29,114 nucleotides of DNA, taken from NCBI GenBank assembly GCA_023228725.1, contig JALOAQ010000023.1:1-29114 (forward strand), written 5' to 3'. Below the pieces are notes generated by a model. The model did no database searches, was not told the DNA's origin, and saw only the letters and a list, made by a program, of their open reading frames with translations. Of this stretch, positions 17,209 through 25,421 are shown in pieces. This stretch comes from Bacteroidales bacterium. Lineage in GTDB: Bacteria; Bacteroidota; Bacteroidia; Bacteroidales; ML635J-15. Position 1 is the stretch's first letter; each line of letters opens with the position of its first letter. The translations under genes were made by a program, and so were the position numbers.

Positions 17209-18327
17209 ATGGGTGAACTTATAAAAATATTGAAAATATTGTGTTTATTTCCTTTAATGCTAATTTATAGGAGTGCAGTAGTTTTTAGGAACTTTTTATA
17301 TGACTCTAAAATTTTAAAATCCCAAGAATTTGAAATCCCAATAATTTCTATTGGAAACATAAGTGTAGGAGGAACAGGAAAAACTCCACATTCAGAGTTT
17401 TTAATAGAAATGTTGCAAAACGAATTTAAAATTGCAGTTTTAAGTCGAGGTTATAAGCGTAAAACAAAAGGTTTCAGATTAGTAGAAACTAATGATTCGT
17501 TTTTATTTAGCGGGGATGAAGCTTTACAAATAAAGCAAAAATTTCCAAACACAATTGTTGCTGTTAGCGAAAACAGAGTTAAAGGTGTTTTGCAATTAAT
17601 ATCAAAATTTCCTGATTTGAATTTAATAATTTTAGACGATGCTTTTCAACATAGAAGGATAAAACCTGGACTTTCGATTTTGCTTAATAATTTTAACCAC
17701 CCTATTAGTAAAGACTTTATTTTACCTTTAGGTTGTTTGCGAGAGCCTAGAAGTTCTGCTCATAGGGCTCATTTGGTTGTTTACACAAAATGCCCTAACA
17801 AATTAAAACCTATTGAAAGACGAATTTTAATTAAAGAGGCAGAGGTTTATCCTTATCAATATTTATTTTTTACAACATATAAATATTTAGATTTACAAGC
17901 AATTTTTAACCAAGACAAAAAAACTATAACTAATTCTGAATTAAAAAACTATAATATAATTCTAATATCAGGAATTGCAAAACACACTAGTTTATATAAT
18001 TATTTTAAAGAAAATTCGAAAACCGTAAAGCATATTAAATTTTCTGACCATCATAATTTTAAAAAGCGAGATATATTAAAAATAGAAAAAGAATTTAAAA
18101 CTATAAAACAACCAAGTTTAATAGTAGCAACAGAAAAAGATGCAGTAAAACTTAAAGAAAATAAATTTATTTCTCAAGAAACAAAAAATATATTATATTG
18201 CGTTCCGATAAAAGTGGAATTATTGGGTAGCGAAGAAGAAAATAAACAATTTAATAATCAAATTTTTACTTATGTTAGAAATAATAAAAGATACAGTAAG
18301 TTATATAAAAACGCATATTCAGGCTGA
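17209..18327 (+). CDS. lpxK: Tetraacyldisaccharide 4'-kinase LpxK
   Basis: Inner-membrane-associated kinase of lipid A synthesis, 372 residues, phosphorylating the 4' position of the tetraacylated disaccharide. An N-terminal membrane helix (~6-28) precedes the P-loop GGTGKTP (54-60). LSRGYKR (~82-88), SGDEALQ and LDDAFQHRRI are family landmarks. The C-terminal 18 or so codons, after the conserved YVRNNKR block, run inside the next gene: the lpxK stop lies 56 bases beyond the start of the purine nucleoside phosphorylase gene. Confidence 0.95.
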   Translation: MGELIKILKILCLFPLMLIYRSAVVFRNFLYDSKILKSQEFEIPIISIGNISVGGTGKTPHSEFLIEMLQNEFKIAVLSRGYKRKTKGFRLVETNDSFLFSGDEALQIKQKFPNTIVAVSENRVKGVLQLISKFPDLNLIILDDAFQHRRIKPGLSILLNNFNHPISKDFILPLGCLREPRSSAHRAHLVVYTKCPNKLKPIERRILIKEAEVYPYQYLFFTTYKYLDLQAIFNQDKKTITNSELKNYNIILISGIAKHTSLYNYFKENSKTVKHIKFSDHHNFKKRDILKIEKEFKTIKQPSLIVATEKDAVKLKENKFISQETKNILYCVPIKVELLGSEEENKQFNNQIFTYVRNNKRYSKLYKNAYSG

Positions 18328-19081
18328 ACCTGAAATAGGAATTGTTCTAGGCACAGGCTTAGGCGGATTAGTAAACGAAATAGACATTCAAACTAGTTTG
18401 AGTTATGAAAAAATACCAAACTTTCCTGTTTCTACAGTTGAAGGACATAGCGGGAAATTAATTTTTGGCAAATTAGCAAACAAAAATGTTGTTGCTATGC
18501 AAGGTCGCTTTCATTTTTATGAGGGCTATGAAATGAGCCAAGTAATTTTTCCAATAAGAGTAATGAAATATTTAGGTATAAAAACTTTATTTTTATCAAA
18601 CGCTAGTGGTGGGGTAAATCCAGATTTTGAAATTGGAGATTTAATGATAATTACCGACCATATTTGCTTGGTTCCAAACCCACTAATCGGCAAAAATGAA
18701 GCTCAATTAGGCACTAGATTCCCTGATATGAGCGAAGCTTATGATAAAAATTTAATTTCAAAAGCTGAACAAATAGCTCAAAATCTTGGAATAAAAGTAA
18801 AAAAAGGAGTTTATACTGCAACAACAGGACCTACTTTTGAAACTCCTTCAGAATATAAATATTTTAGAATAATAGGCTCAGACACTGTTGGAATGTCAAC
18901 AGCACCAGAAGTTATTGCTGCACGACATATGGGATTGCCATGCTTTGCAATGTCAATTATTACAGATTTAGGAGTGCCAGGAAAAATTATTGAAGTTACT
19001 CACGAAGAAGTGCAAAGAGTTGCTACTAACACTGAAACTAAAATGACTAAAATATTTAAAAAATTGATAGAGGAAATTTAA
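18272..19081 (+). CDS. Purine nucleoside phosphorylase, trimeric (PNP-I) type
   Basis: Phosphorolyses purine nucleosides to base and (deoxy)ribose-1-phosphate; 269 residues. Motifs: GTGLGG (27-32), His59 in EGHSGKL, MQGRFHFYEGY (76-86), SNASGGVNPDFEIGD (109-123), Glu190 in GPTFET and Met208 in VGMSTAPEV, which bind base and sugar. The residue aligning with human Asn243 is Asp232 (SIITD; the Glu-to-Asn spacing of 42 is identical), a position that influences 6-oxo versus 6-amino purine choice. Homologous sequence begins at residue 1 (MLEIIKDTVSYIK), so the start inside lpxK is real. A clear break before tamL suggests the lpxK unit ends here. Confidence 0.93.
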   Translation: MLEIIKDTVSYIKTHIQAEPEIGIVLGTGLGGLVNEIDIQTSLSYEKIPNFPVSTVEGHSGKLIFGKLANKNVVAMQGRFHFYEGYEMSQVIFPIRVMKYLGIKTLFLSNASGGVNPDFEIGDLMIITDHICLVPNPLIGKNEAQLGTRFPDMSEAYDKNLISKAEQIAQNLGIKVKKGVYTATTGPTFETPSEYKYFRIIGSDTVGMSTAPEVIAARHMGLPCFAMSIITDLGVPGKIIEVTHEEVQRVATNTETKMTKIFKKLIEEI

Positions 19082-19132
19082 TTATTAAAAAATTTATTAA
19101 AAAAAATTCTTAACTTCTTAGAAACTTTGTTT

Positions 19133-19140
19133 TATATTTG
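19133..19140 (+). promoter_or_regulatory. -7 promoter element just before tamL
   Basis: TATATTTG, an exact TAnnTTTG, ends six bases before the tamL ATG at 19147. It also overlaps the upstream in-frame TTG (19138-19140), which therefore cannot be the start if this element is used. Confidence 0.6.
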
Positions 19141-19146
19141 CATAAA

Positions 19147-21573
19147 ATGAAGAATAAGTTTTCACATATAAACCCAAGCTTTTATTGTGTTCTTATAATA
19201 TTTATAATTTCTGTTTCCATATTTTCCTGTTCACCTACAAAATATGTGAGCGAAGGAGATTATTTATTAGCTAATTCAAAAATTAATATTGAAGGCGATA
19301 ATATTGATAAAGAAGATTTAGAAAGCTCACTAAGACAAAAACCTAATAGAAAAGTCTTTGGGCTAAGATTTTATTTAATGATTCACAATAGCATAAATCA
19401 GGATAAGGAAAAATTAAGAGAAGAAAAACGCAAAATAAAAGAAGCAGAAAAAAATGCAAAAAGAAAGGCAAAAGGAAAAAATCCAAAAGATAAATTTTAT
19501 ATTACTCGTTGGCTTTCAGGAATTGGTGAAGAACCAGTAATTTATGACGAGTTTGCAACAGAAAAATCTATTTCAAATATGTATTCTTACTTAAAAGCAC
19601 AATCGTATTATGATGCCCAAATAGATTTAGTTACAAGCACAAAAAAGAAAAAAATTAACACTACTTATAATATAAAAACTGGAGAAGCTTGGATAATTAG
19701 AAGTATTGAATATGATATTTTAGACCCTTTAGTAAAAGAACTTGTAATTTTAGATAGCGAAAACTCATTAGTTAAAATTGGTAAAAACTTTAACACGGAT
19801 ATACTTCAAACAGAGCGTGAAAGATTAGTAAGAATGATGAAAACAAATGGGTATTATTATTTTACAATAAACAACATCCATTTTTTTGCAGATACTATTA
19901 AGAACAAACACGATGTCGATTTAAAAATTACATTGAGAAAATCTTTTGCAGAAGATAATATTTACAATTCAGAGGCATTTACTTATCAAATGATAAGAAA
20001 TATAAATATTTATACTGATTATGACCCAAAGCAAGCCTCAACCAATACCGAAGCTTATCTGTCTTCTTTTAATAAAGAAAGTATAGATGGGATAAATTTA
20101 TTTTACAAAGATAAATTACAAATTAAGCCTTCAGTAGTTTTACAATCTTGCTTTTTAAAACTCGGAGACAGATATAATATTGTAAATATTGAAAAAACAC
20201 ATAGTCATCTTTCTAATTTAAAGCAGTTTAAAATAATTAACGTAAAATTAAATTCCTCCGAAGATTTGCCTTTAGACAGCCAAAAAGAAAGATTTCTAGA
20301 TGTAAATATTTATTTAACTCCATTAAAAAAGCAAAACTACTCCTTAGAACTTGAGGGCAACAACACTTCAGGCAATATCGGAATGGGAGCTGCTGTAACT
20401 TATAGTAATATAAATGTTGTGAAAAAAGCCCAAATATTTTCAGCAAAAGCCATGCTTTCTTTCCAAACTTTAAAAACTGAAGAAAGTATAGAAAAACTAA
20501 AACTTTTCAACACATTAGAATATGGCTTGGAATTTAGGGTAAATATTCCAAGATTATTAATACCTTTTTGGGATAATTACGAGTTTGTAAAAAATCACAA
20601 TCCAAAAACACAAATTACAACTTCGTTTAATTACCAGCAGCGACCCGATTACACGCGTTATATTGCCAATGCTGCTTTTGGGTATATATGGAAAGGTGGT
20701 AAAAATAATTATATAACTCATTTAGTAAACCCAATAGAGTTATATTCTGTTAAAATTTTAGATTTTAATCCTGATTTTCAAAAGCAAATAGAAAATTTAT
20801 ATATTAAATATTCGTATCAAGACCAGTTGTTTTCTGCAATAAGCTACAACTTTATTTATAATAATCAAAGTTTAACAAAATCTCGTAACTTTTCATATCT
20901 ATGGTTAAATTTAGAAACAAGTGGTAATTTGCCTGCTTTGGCATACAAAGGCTTAAATATAGAGCCAATCGACGGTTCATATAAATTTCTTGGATTAGAA
21001 TTTGCACAATTCGCAAAAATAGATTTAGATTACAGATATTACCAAGTTTTTGATAAAAATCACAGTTTAGTATATAGAGGATTTGCCGGCTTAGGTTTAC
21101 CTTATGGAAATTCCACCTCAGGTCTGCCTTTTATAAAAAAATATTTTGTTGGTGGTGCAAATGATTTAAGAGCTTGGCGTGTAAGGTCTATAGGACCGGG
21201 GACTTATTCAAATCCTAATAGAAATTATGACCAAATTGGGGATATGAAGTTGGTGTTGAATCTTGAATACCGCTTTCCATTATTTTCTATACTTAATGGA
21301 GCTGTGTTTTTAGATGCAGGAAATATTTGGGCTGTTGATAAAAACGATAACCGTGCCGGAGCTCTATTTGACCTTTCAAGATTTTATAACGAAATTGCAA
21401 TAGGTACCGGTTTAGGAGCGCGTATAGACCTTTCATTTTTTATTCTTAGATTTGATTTTGGTATTCCAATACATGACCCAAGTTTAGCTCAAGAAGAAAA
21501 GTGGTTTTCCGCTTTTAAAGACTTTAGATTAAGAAATTTTGCAATGAATTTTGGTATAGGTTATCCTTTTTAA
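19147..21573 (+). CDS. tamL: Omp85-family lipoprotein TamL
   Basis: Predicted 808-residue outer-membrane protein of the BamA/TamA superfamily with an N-terminal lipoprotein signal (SIFS-C, Cys28, in a form tolerated in Bacteroidota). A lipidated TamA relative is the hallmark of TamL, which pairs with TamB to support outer-membrane and surface protein assembly. Residues ~35-390 have POTRA-like alternating strands and helices plus an unusual Lys-rich insert (~85-115). The barrel occupies ~395-808, with the Omp85 loop-6 element in the form LRAW (674-677) after VGGAND, and the chain ends in Phe, as outer-membrane barrels do. The ATG at 19147 is preferred over an upstream TTG that lies within the promoter element. 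No tamB-like gene is next to it in this window; a small barrel gene follows after 11 bp. Confidence 0.88.
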   Translation: MKNKFSHINPSFYCVLIIFIISVSIFSCSPTKYVSEGDYLLANSKINIEGDNIDKEDLESSLRQKPNRKVFGLRFYLMIHNSINQDKEKLREEKRKIKEAEKNAKRKAKGKNPKDKFYITRWLSGIGEEPVIYDEFATEKSISNMYSYLKAQSYYDAQIDLVTSTKKKKINTTYNIKTGEAWIIRSIEYDILDPLVKELVILDSENSLVKIGKNFNTDILQTERERLVRMMKTNGYYYFTINNIHFFADTIKNKHDVDLKITLRKSFAEDNIYNSEAFTYQMIRNINIYTDYDPKQASTNTEAYLSSFNKESIDGINLFYKDKLQIKPSVVLQSCFLKLGDRYNIVNIEKTHSHLSNLKQFKIINVKLNSSEDLPLDSQKERFLDVNIYLTPLKKQNYSLELEGNNTSGNIGMGAAVTYSNINVVKKAQIFSAKAMLSFQTLKTEESIEKLKLFNTLEYGLEFRVNIPRLLIPFWDNYEFVKNHNPKTQITTSFNYQQRPDYTRYIANAAFGYIWKGGKNNYITHLVNPIELYSVKILDFNPDFQKQIENLYIKYSYQDQLFSAISYNFIYNNQSLTKSRNFSYLWLNLETSGNLPALAYKGLNIEPIDGSYKFLGLEFAQFAKIDLDYRYYQVFDKNHSLVYRGFAGLGLPYGNSTSGLPFIKKYFVGGANDLRAWRVRSIGPGTYSNPNRNYDQIGDMKLVLNLEYRFPLFSILNGAVFLDAGNIWAVDKNDNRAGALFDLSRFYNEIAIGTGLGARIDLSFFILRFDFGIPIHDPSLAQEEKWFSAFKDFRLRNFAMNFGIGYPF

Positions 21574-21584
21574 AATATTTTAAT

Positions 21585-22115
21585 ATGCTTAATAAAACAA
21601 GCTTAGCTTTAATTTTATTTTTAATTTCATTTAGTTTATTTTCTCAAACTCGGGTGTTTGTTGGAATAAATCCATCAGTAAATTTGAATAGAGATTATCC
21701 TCAAGGGGCTTTTGATTTGAATATTGCTCCTTTAACTGTTGAAATTCCAATTAGTAATAATTTTGACATAAGATTGATTTCCAAACTAAACTATGGTTTT
21801 AGAACAACAGGAGGTGCTTTAGTTAGTGCAGGTGCCGAAATAGGTGTTCCAATTTATATTCATAGAGGCGAATTTGAAAATAATATTCCTAATGGATTTT
21901 ATATTTCTTCAGGATTTTTATTGTTGAAAAATCTTATCTATAAACATAATGAAAAAGCAATATTTTTTGAACCAGGTTATAATTTTGTTTTTAACGATAA
22001 ATTTAGTTTAAGCCTCGGCTTACAATACGGACGTGCATATTATAATTATACTGACGGGAGTAAATTACAAACCAACCATTTTGGAATAAAAGTAATTTTA
22101 GGGTTTTGGCTATAA
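21585..22115 (+). CDS. Small outer-membrane beta-barrel protein
   Basis: A 176-residue exported protein: signal peptide to about residue 20 (LFSQ), then alternating aromatic/hydrophobic strands (VFVGINPSVN, FDIRLISKLNYGF, FSLSLGLQYGRAYYNY, FGIKVILGFW) and a final Trp-Leu. This is the pattern of an 8-strand porin-like or OmpA-like barrel. I cannot name a family. It starts 11 bp after tamL, so it is probably cotranscribed and could be a client or partner, which is inference only. It converges with the GH25 gene across a 22-bp gap. Confidence 0.75.
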   Translation: MLNKTSLALILFLISFSLFSQTRVFVGINPSVNLNRDYPQGAFDLNIAPLTVEIPISNNFDIRLISKLNYGFRTTGGALVSAGAEIGVPIYIHRGEFENNIPNGFYISSGFLLLKNLIYKHNEKAIFFEPGYNFVFNDKFSLSLGLQYGRAYYNYTDGSKLQTNHFGIKVILGFWL

Positions 22116-22137
22116 AATATTTTTTAAAAACTTATTC

Positions 22138-22926
22138 CTACCTAATCCTCAACCCATCTAAATCTTTTAAATTTCCATTAAATACATTCATATCAACATT
22201 TCCTTTTATTCCTTTTATTTCAGCTTTATCAGTAAATTGCCAGAATACCCAATCTTCATTTATATTATCAGGATTTTTTTTGGTGTTATACCAAGCAATC
22301 CACAAAGGATATTTTTCAAAACGTTTATCATGAATAAAAGTATTTAAATAATAATTATGATAAGTATATAAAATTGGGCTAACCCCATAATGCTCTTCAA
22401 CGATTTTAAGCCAATTAAGCAAACCCAATTTTAATTTTGGTAAATTTTGCACCTTACTATATTTTTCAATATCTAAAATTGGCGGCAAATCACCCCTCTC
22501 AAGAACTACATTTTTTATAAAAAAATTTGCTTGTTCTGTACTGTTTTCATTAGGCCTATAATAATGATATGCTCCTCTTAAAATCTGATTTTCTTTTGCA
22601 CTTTTCCAATTATAATTAAACTTAATGTCTTTGTGATTTTTACCAGCACTTGCCCTAATAATTATAAAATCAAGCTTTTCTTCAGAACTTAAAACTTTCC
22701 AATCTATATTATCTTGATATTGCGAAACATCTATTCCATAAACATTATAGTTTTCAATTTTTAATTTTGAAAAATCACCTTTAACATGATGATTAGGGAA
22801 GAAGAAACTTGTAATTTCTTGAAAATTCCAATAAATTAAAAAACCAAATATTAAAACAACAAAAAATATAAATATATTCCACCTTTTCCTGATTTTTTTC
22901 TGTTTTTTACTCCTCCTTTTCGCCAT
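22138..22926 (-). CDS. Membrane-anchored GH25 muramidase
   Basis: Lysozyme-type (N-acetylmuramidase) glycoside hydrolase of family 25, 262 residues, cleaving the peptidoglycan glycan strand. A basic N-terminus is followed by one membrane helix (~17-34), so the enzyme is tethered with its catalytic domain in the periplasm. GH25 catalytic acids are in place: Asp66 (GIDVSQYQ), and Asp152 and Glu154 (PILDIE). The substrate-contacting YHYYRP and LYTYHNYYLNTF, and the late WVFWQFT block, are also family landmarks. Its ATG shares a base with the asd stop (TAATG), so it is translationally coupled to asd. Confidence 0.92.
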   Translation of the reverse strand: MAKRRSKKQKKIRKRWNIFIFFVVLIFGFLIYWNFQEITSFFFPNHHVKGDFSKLKIENYNVYGIDVSQYQDNIDWKVLSSEEKLDFIIIRASAGKNHKDIKFNYNWKSAKENQILRGAYHYYRPNENSTEQANFFIKNVVLERGDLPPILDIEKYSKVQNLPKLKLGLLNWLKIVEEHYGVSPILYTYHNYYLNTFIHDKRFEKYPLWIAWYNTKKNPDNINEDWVFWQFTDKAEIKGIKGNVDMNVFNGNLKDLDGLRIR

Positions 22927-23918
22927 TATTCTATAAAATTATCACAAATATATTGTGCTATTTGAACTGCGTTTGTAGCAGCTCCCTTACGTAAATTATC
23001 GGCAACTATCCATAAATTTACAGTATTTTCACAAGATTCATCTCTTCTTACTCTACCTACAAAAATATGATTTGAGTTTTCCGCAATTAATGGCATTGGA
23101 TAAATATTTTTTTGAGGATTATCCAAAAGACTAAGACCATTTGTTTCTTCAATAGTATCTTTAATTTCAGAAATTTCAAATTTATTTTCAAGCTCAATAT
23201 TCACCGATTCGCTATGCCCACCAAAAACAGGAACACGCACAACTGTAGCAGTAATTTTAAGATTGTCTAAACCTAAAATTTTACGAGTTTCATAAACTAA
23301 TTTCATTTCCTCTTCTGTATAATTATTTTCTAAAAACTCACCTCCCTGTGGAATGCAGTTTAAATCAATTTGATGTGGATAAGCCATTTGTTCCGGCTTT
23401 TGTCCGCTTCTTTCTGCAATTAATTGATTTATTCCTTTATGACCACTTCCAGTAACAGATTGATAAGTGGAAATAATTACTCGTTTTAGTTTATATCTCA
23501 AATGAAGAGGCCACAAAACTGTAGCAAGCTGAATAGTACTACAATTTGGGTTTGCAATTATTTTGTTTTCTTTTTCTAAAATAGAAATATTTACTTCAGG
23601 AATTATTAAAGGAATATTTTCATTCATTCGCCAAGCTGAAGAATTATCAACAACAAAACAAGAATTATTTGCGAAATTTTCTGCCCATTTTAAAGAAACA
23701 GATTTTCCGGCTGAAAAAATTGCAATATCAGGTTTTTGCTCCAAAGCTTGCTCAATACTGATAATTTTATATTCTTTTCCAAATAAATATACAGACTTGC
23801 CTAAGGATTTTTCTGAAGCAACGGGAATAAAATCATCAAATTTAAAATTAAATTCTTCTAAAACTTTAAGTAAACTTGCCCCAACCATTCCGCTAACACC
23901 AATTATTGCTAATTTCAT
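22926..23918 (-). CDS. asd: Aspartate-semialdehyde dehydrogenase
   Basis: NADPH-dependent cytoplasmic enzyme of 330 residues that makes aspartate semialdehyde, precursor of diaminopimelate/lysine, threonine and methionine. GVSGMVG (7-13) is the dinucleotide-binding loop, catalytic Cys126 sits in NPNCSTIQ, TYQSVTGSGHKG (151-162) and GGEF are conserved, and the acid/base His235 is in FGGHSES. Full length. No obvious promoter motif is seen upstream. Its stop overlaps the GH25 start, tying a peptidoglycan-precursor enzyme to a peptidoglycan-cleaving one. Confidence 0.96.
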   Translation of the reverse strand: MKLAIIGVSGMVGASLLKVLEEFNFKFDDFIPVASEKSLGKSVYLFGKEYKIISIEQALEQKPDIAIFSAGKSVSLKWAENFANNSCFVVDNSSAWRMNENIPLIIPEVNISILEKENKIIANPNCSTIQLATVLWPLHLRYKLKRVIISTYQSVTGSGHKGINQLIAERSGQKPEQMAYPHQIDLNCIPQGGEFLENNYTEEEMKLVYETRKILGLDNLKITATVVRVPVFGGHSESVNIELENKFEISEIKDTIEETNGLSLLDNPQKNIYPMPLIAENSNHIFVGRVRRDESCENTVNLWIVADNLRKGAATNAVQIAQYICDNFIE

Positions 23919-24063
23919 AAGTTTAAAAATTTTCTTTTATGTAAAAATACAAGTTTTTTGCCATTTAAAAAGATTTTATTATATTAATTTTAAAAATATC
24001 AAAGTAAATTTAATTAAAACCATGTTTATTAGAATTTAATTTTTAAAAAAGCTAAAATTTTAT

Positions 24064-24071
24064 TAATTTTG
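24064..24071 (+). promoter_or_regulatory. -7 promoter element for kbl
   Basis: TAATTTTG matches TAnnTTTG, 45 nt before the kbl ATG, in the divergent asd/kbl gap. The rest of that 198-bp gap shows nothing I can support. Confidence 0.45.
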
Positions 24072-24116
24072 TTTCCTAAACTTAACACATTTATAAAATA
24101 AAAAATTACAATATTT

Positions 24117-25307
24117 ATGTATTCAAATTATCAAGAGTTTTTACAAAAAGAAATTTCAGAAATAAAAGAAGCAGGTCTTTATAAATCTGAAAGAGTTATT
24201 GTTTCTCCTCAAGGAGCAGAAATAGAAGTTAGTAGTGGCAAAAAAGTTTTAAATTTTTGTGCTAATAATTATTTAGGATTATCTAACAGTCCAGAGTTAA
24301 TTCAAGCAGCAAAAAACGCGTTAGATACTCATGGTTATGGAATGTCTTCTGTAAGATTTATTTGTGGAACAGGAGATTTGCACAAAGAATTAGAAAGAAA
24401 AATTGCAGAATTTTTTGGAACAGAAGATACAATTCTTTATGCAGCTTGTTTTGATGCAAACGGTGGTGTTTTCGAACCTTTATTTAGTCAAGAAGATGGA
24501 ATTATCAGCGATGAGTTAAATCATGCTTCAATAATTGATGGAGTTAGATTATCTAAAGCTCAGCGTTTTAGATTTAAAAATGCTGATATGGTAGATTTAG
24601 AAAAACAATTAATTGCAGCAAAAAATTGCAGATTTAAAATTATTGTTACTGACGGCGTGTTTTCAATGGACGGAAATATTGCACCTCTTGATAAAATTTA
24701 TGAATTAGCAAATAAATACGATGCTTTAATTATGCTTGACGAGTCTCACTCGGCAGGAGTTGTTGGTAAAACCGGTCGTGGACTTACAGAATATTTTAAT
24801 TTGAAAGGAAAAGTTGAAATTATTACCGGAACTTTAGGCAAAGCTTTTGGAGGAGCTATAGGTGGTTTTACAACAGGAAAAAAAGAGATTATTGAAATGT
24901 TACGTCAAAGATCAAGACCATATTTATTCTCAAACTCAATTCCACCTCTTGTTGCTGCAGCAGGAATTAAAATGATTGAAATGATGAGCGAAACCAATAA
25001 ATTACAAGACAAACTTCATTTCAACACAGAATATTTTATGGAAAAAATGAGCAAATTAGGCTTTGATATTAAGCCTACAGCCTCTGCTATTTGCGCAGTA
25101 ATGCTATATGATGCTAAACTTGCTCAAGACTTTGCCGCAAAACTTTTAGACTTAGGTATTTATGTAATAGGATTCTCATTCCCTGTAGTTCCACGTGACC
25201 AAGCAAGAATTAGAGTACAACTTTCAGCTGCTCACGAAAAAGAACACTTAGATAAGGCAATTATAGCTTTTGAAAAAATTGGTAAAGAATTAGGAGTTAT
25301 AAAATAA
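24117..25307 (+). CDS. kbl: Glycine C-acetyltransferase (2-amino-3-ketobutyrate CoA ligase)
   Basis: PLP enzyme of the alpha-oxoamine synthase family, 396 residues, joining glycine and acetyl-CoA or, in threonine breakdown, cleaving 2-amino-3-ketobutyrate with CoA. NFCANNYLGLS (46-56), GYGMSSVRFICGT (73-85), LDESHSAGVVG (197-207; Asp pairs with PLP) and the Schiff-base Lys242 in GTLGKAFGG are all present. The residues GMSSVRFICGT are typical of Kbl rather than of BioF or serine palmitoyltransferase. The partner threonine dehydrogenase gene is not in the window. Its terminator is the left copy of the 55-bp repeat flanking the R-M gene. Confidence 0.93.
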   Translation: MYSNYQEFLQKEISEIKEAGLYKSERVIVSPQGAEIEVSSGKKVLNFCANNYLGLSNSPELIQAAKNALDTHGYGMSSVRFICGTGDLHKELERKIAEFFGTEDTILYAACFDANGGVFEPLFSQEDGIISDELNHASIIDGVRLSKAQRFRFKNADMVDLEKQLIAAKNCRFKIIVTDGVFSMDGNIAPLDKIYELANKYDALIMLDESHSAGVVGKTGRGLTEYFNLKGKVEIITGTLGKAFGGAIGGFTTGKKEIIEMLRQRSRPYLFSNSIPPLVAAAGIKMIEMMSETNKLQDKLHFNTEYFMEKMSKLGFDIKPTASAICAVMLYDAKLAQDFAAKLLDLGIYVIGFSFPVVPRDQARIRVQLSAAHEKEHLDKAIIAFEKIGKELGVIK

Positions 25308-25309
25308 CC

Positions 25310-25364
25310 AAAAAATAATTGTGGCTTATTTCAATTTAAGCCACAATTATTTCATCACAAAACA
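25310..25364. repeat. 55-bp direct repeat, left copy
   Basis: Identical over 55 bases to 28747-28801, with outer bases differing on both sides (CC versus TT before; C versus G after). It begins two bases after the kbl stop and carries the hairpin terminator. Read on the minus strand it also contains the codons F-C-D-E-I-I-V-A-stop, which belong to the glycosidase remnant at the right copy and are orphaned here. This is good evidence that the repeat is a duplicated target site. Confidence 0.95.
25313..25352. terminator. Bidirectional hairpin terminator after kbl and the R-M gene
   Basis: A perfect 16-bp stem (AAATAATTGTGGCTTA at 25313-25328, complement at 25337-25352) with an 8-nt loop and a poly-A/poly-T edge on the left. 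It sits between the kbl stop (25307) and the R-M stop (25422), so it can end transcription from both. Confidence 0.85.
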
Positions 25365-25421
25365 CTTAGCTAACTTGTGCACTTTTTTATATTTTATAAC
25401 AGGAGCTTAATATATTGTAAT

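Noticed and set aside
19138..19146. TTG start for tamL
   Set aside because: It lies inside the -7 promoter element; the ATG three codons later begins a normal lipoprotein signal.
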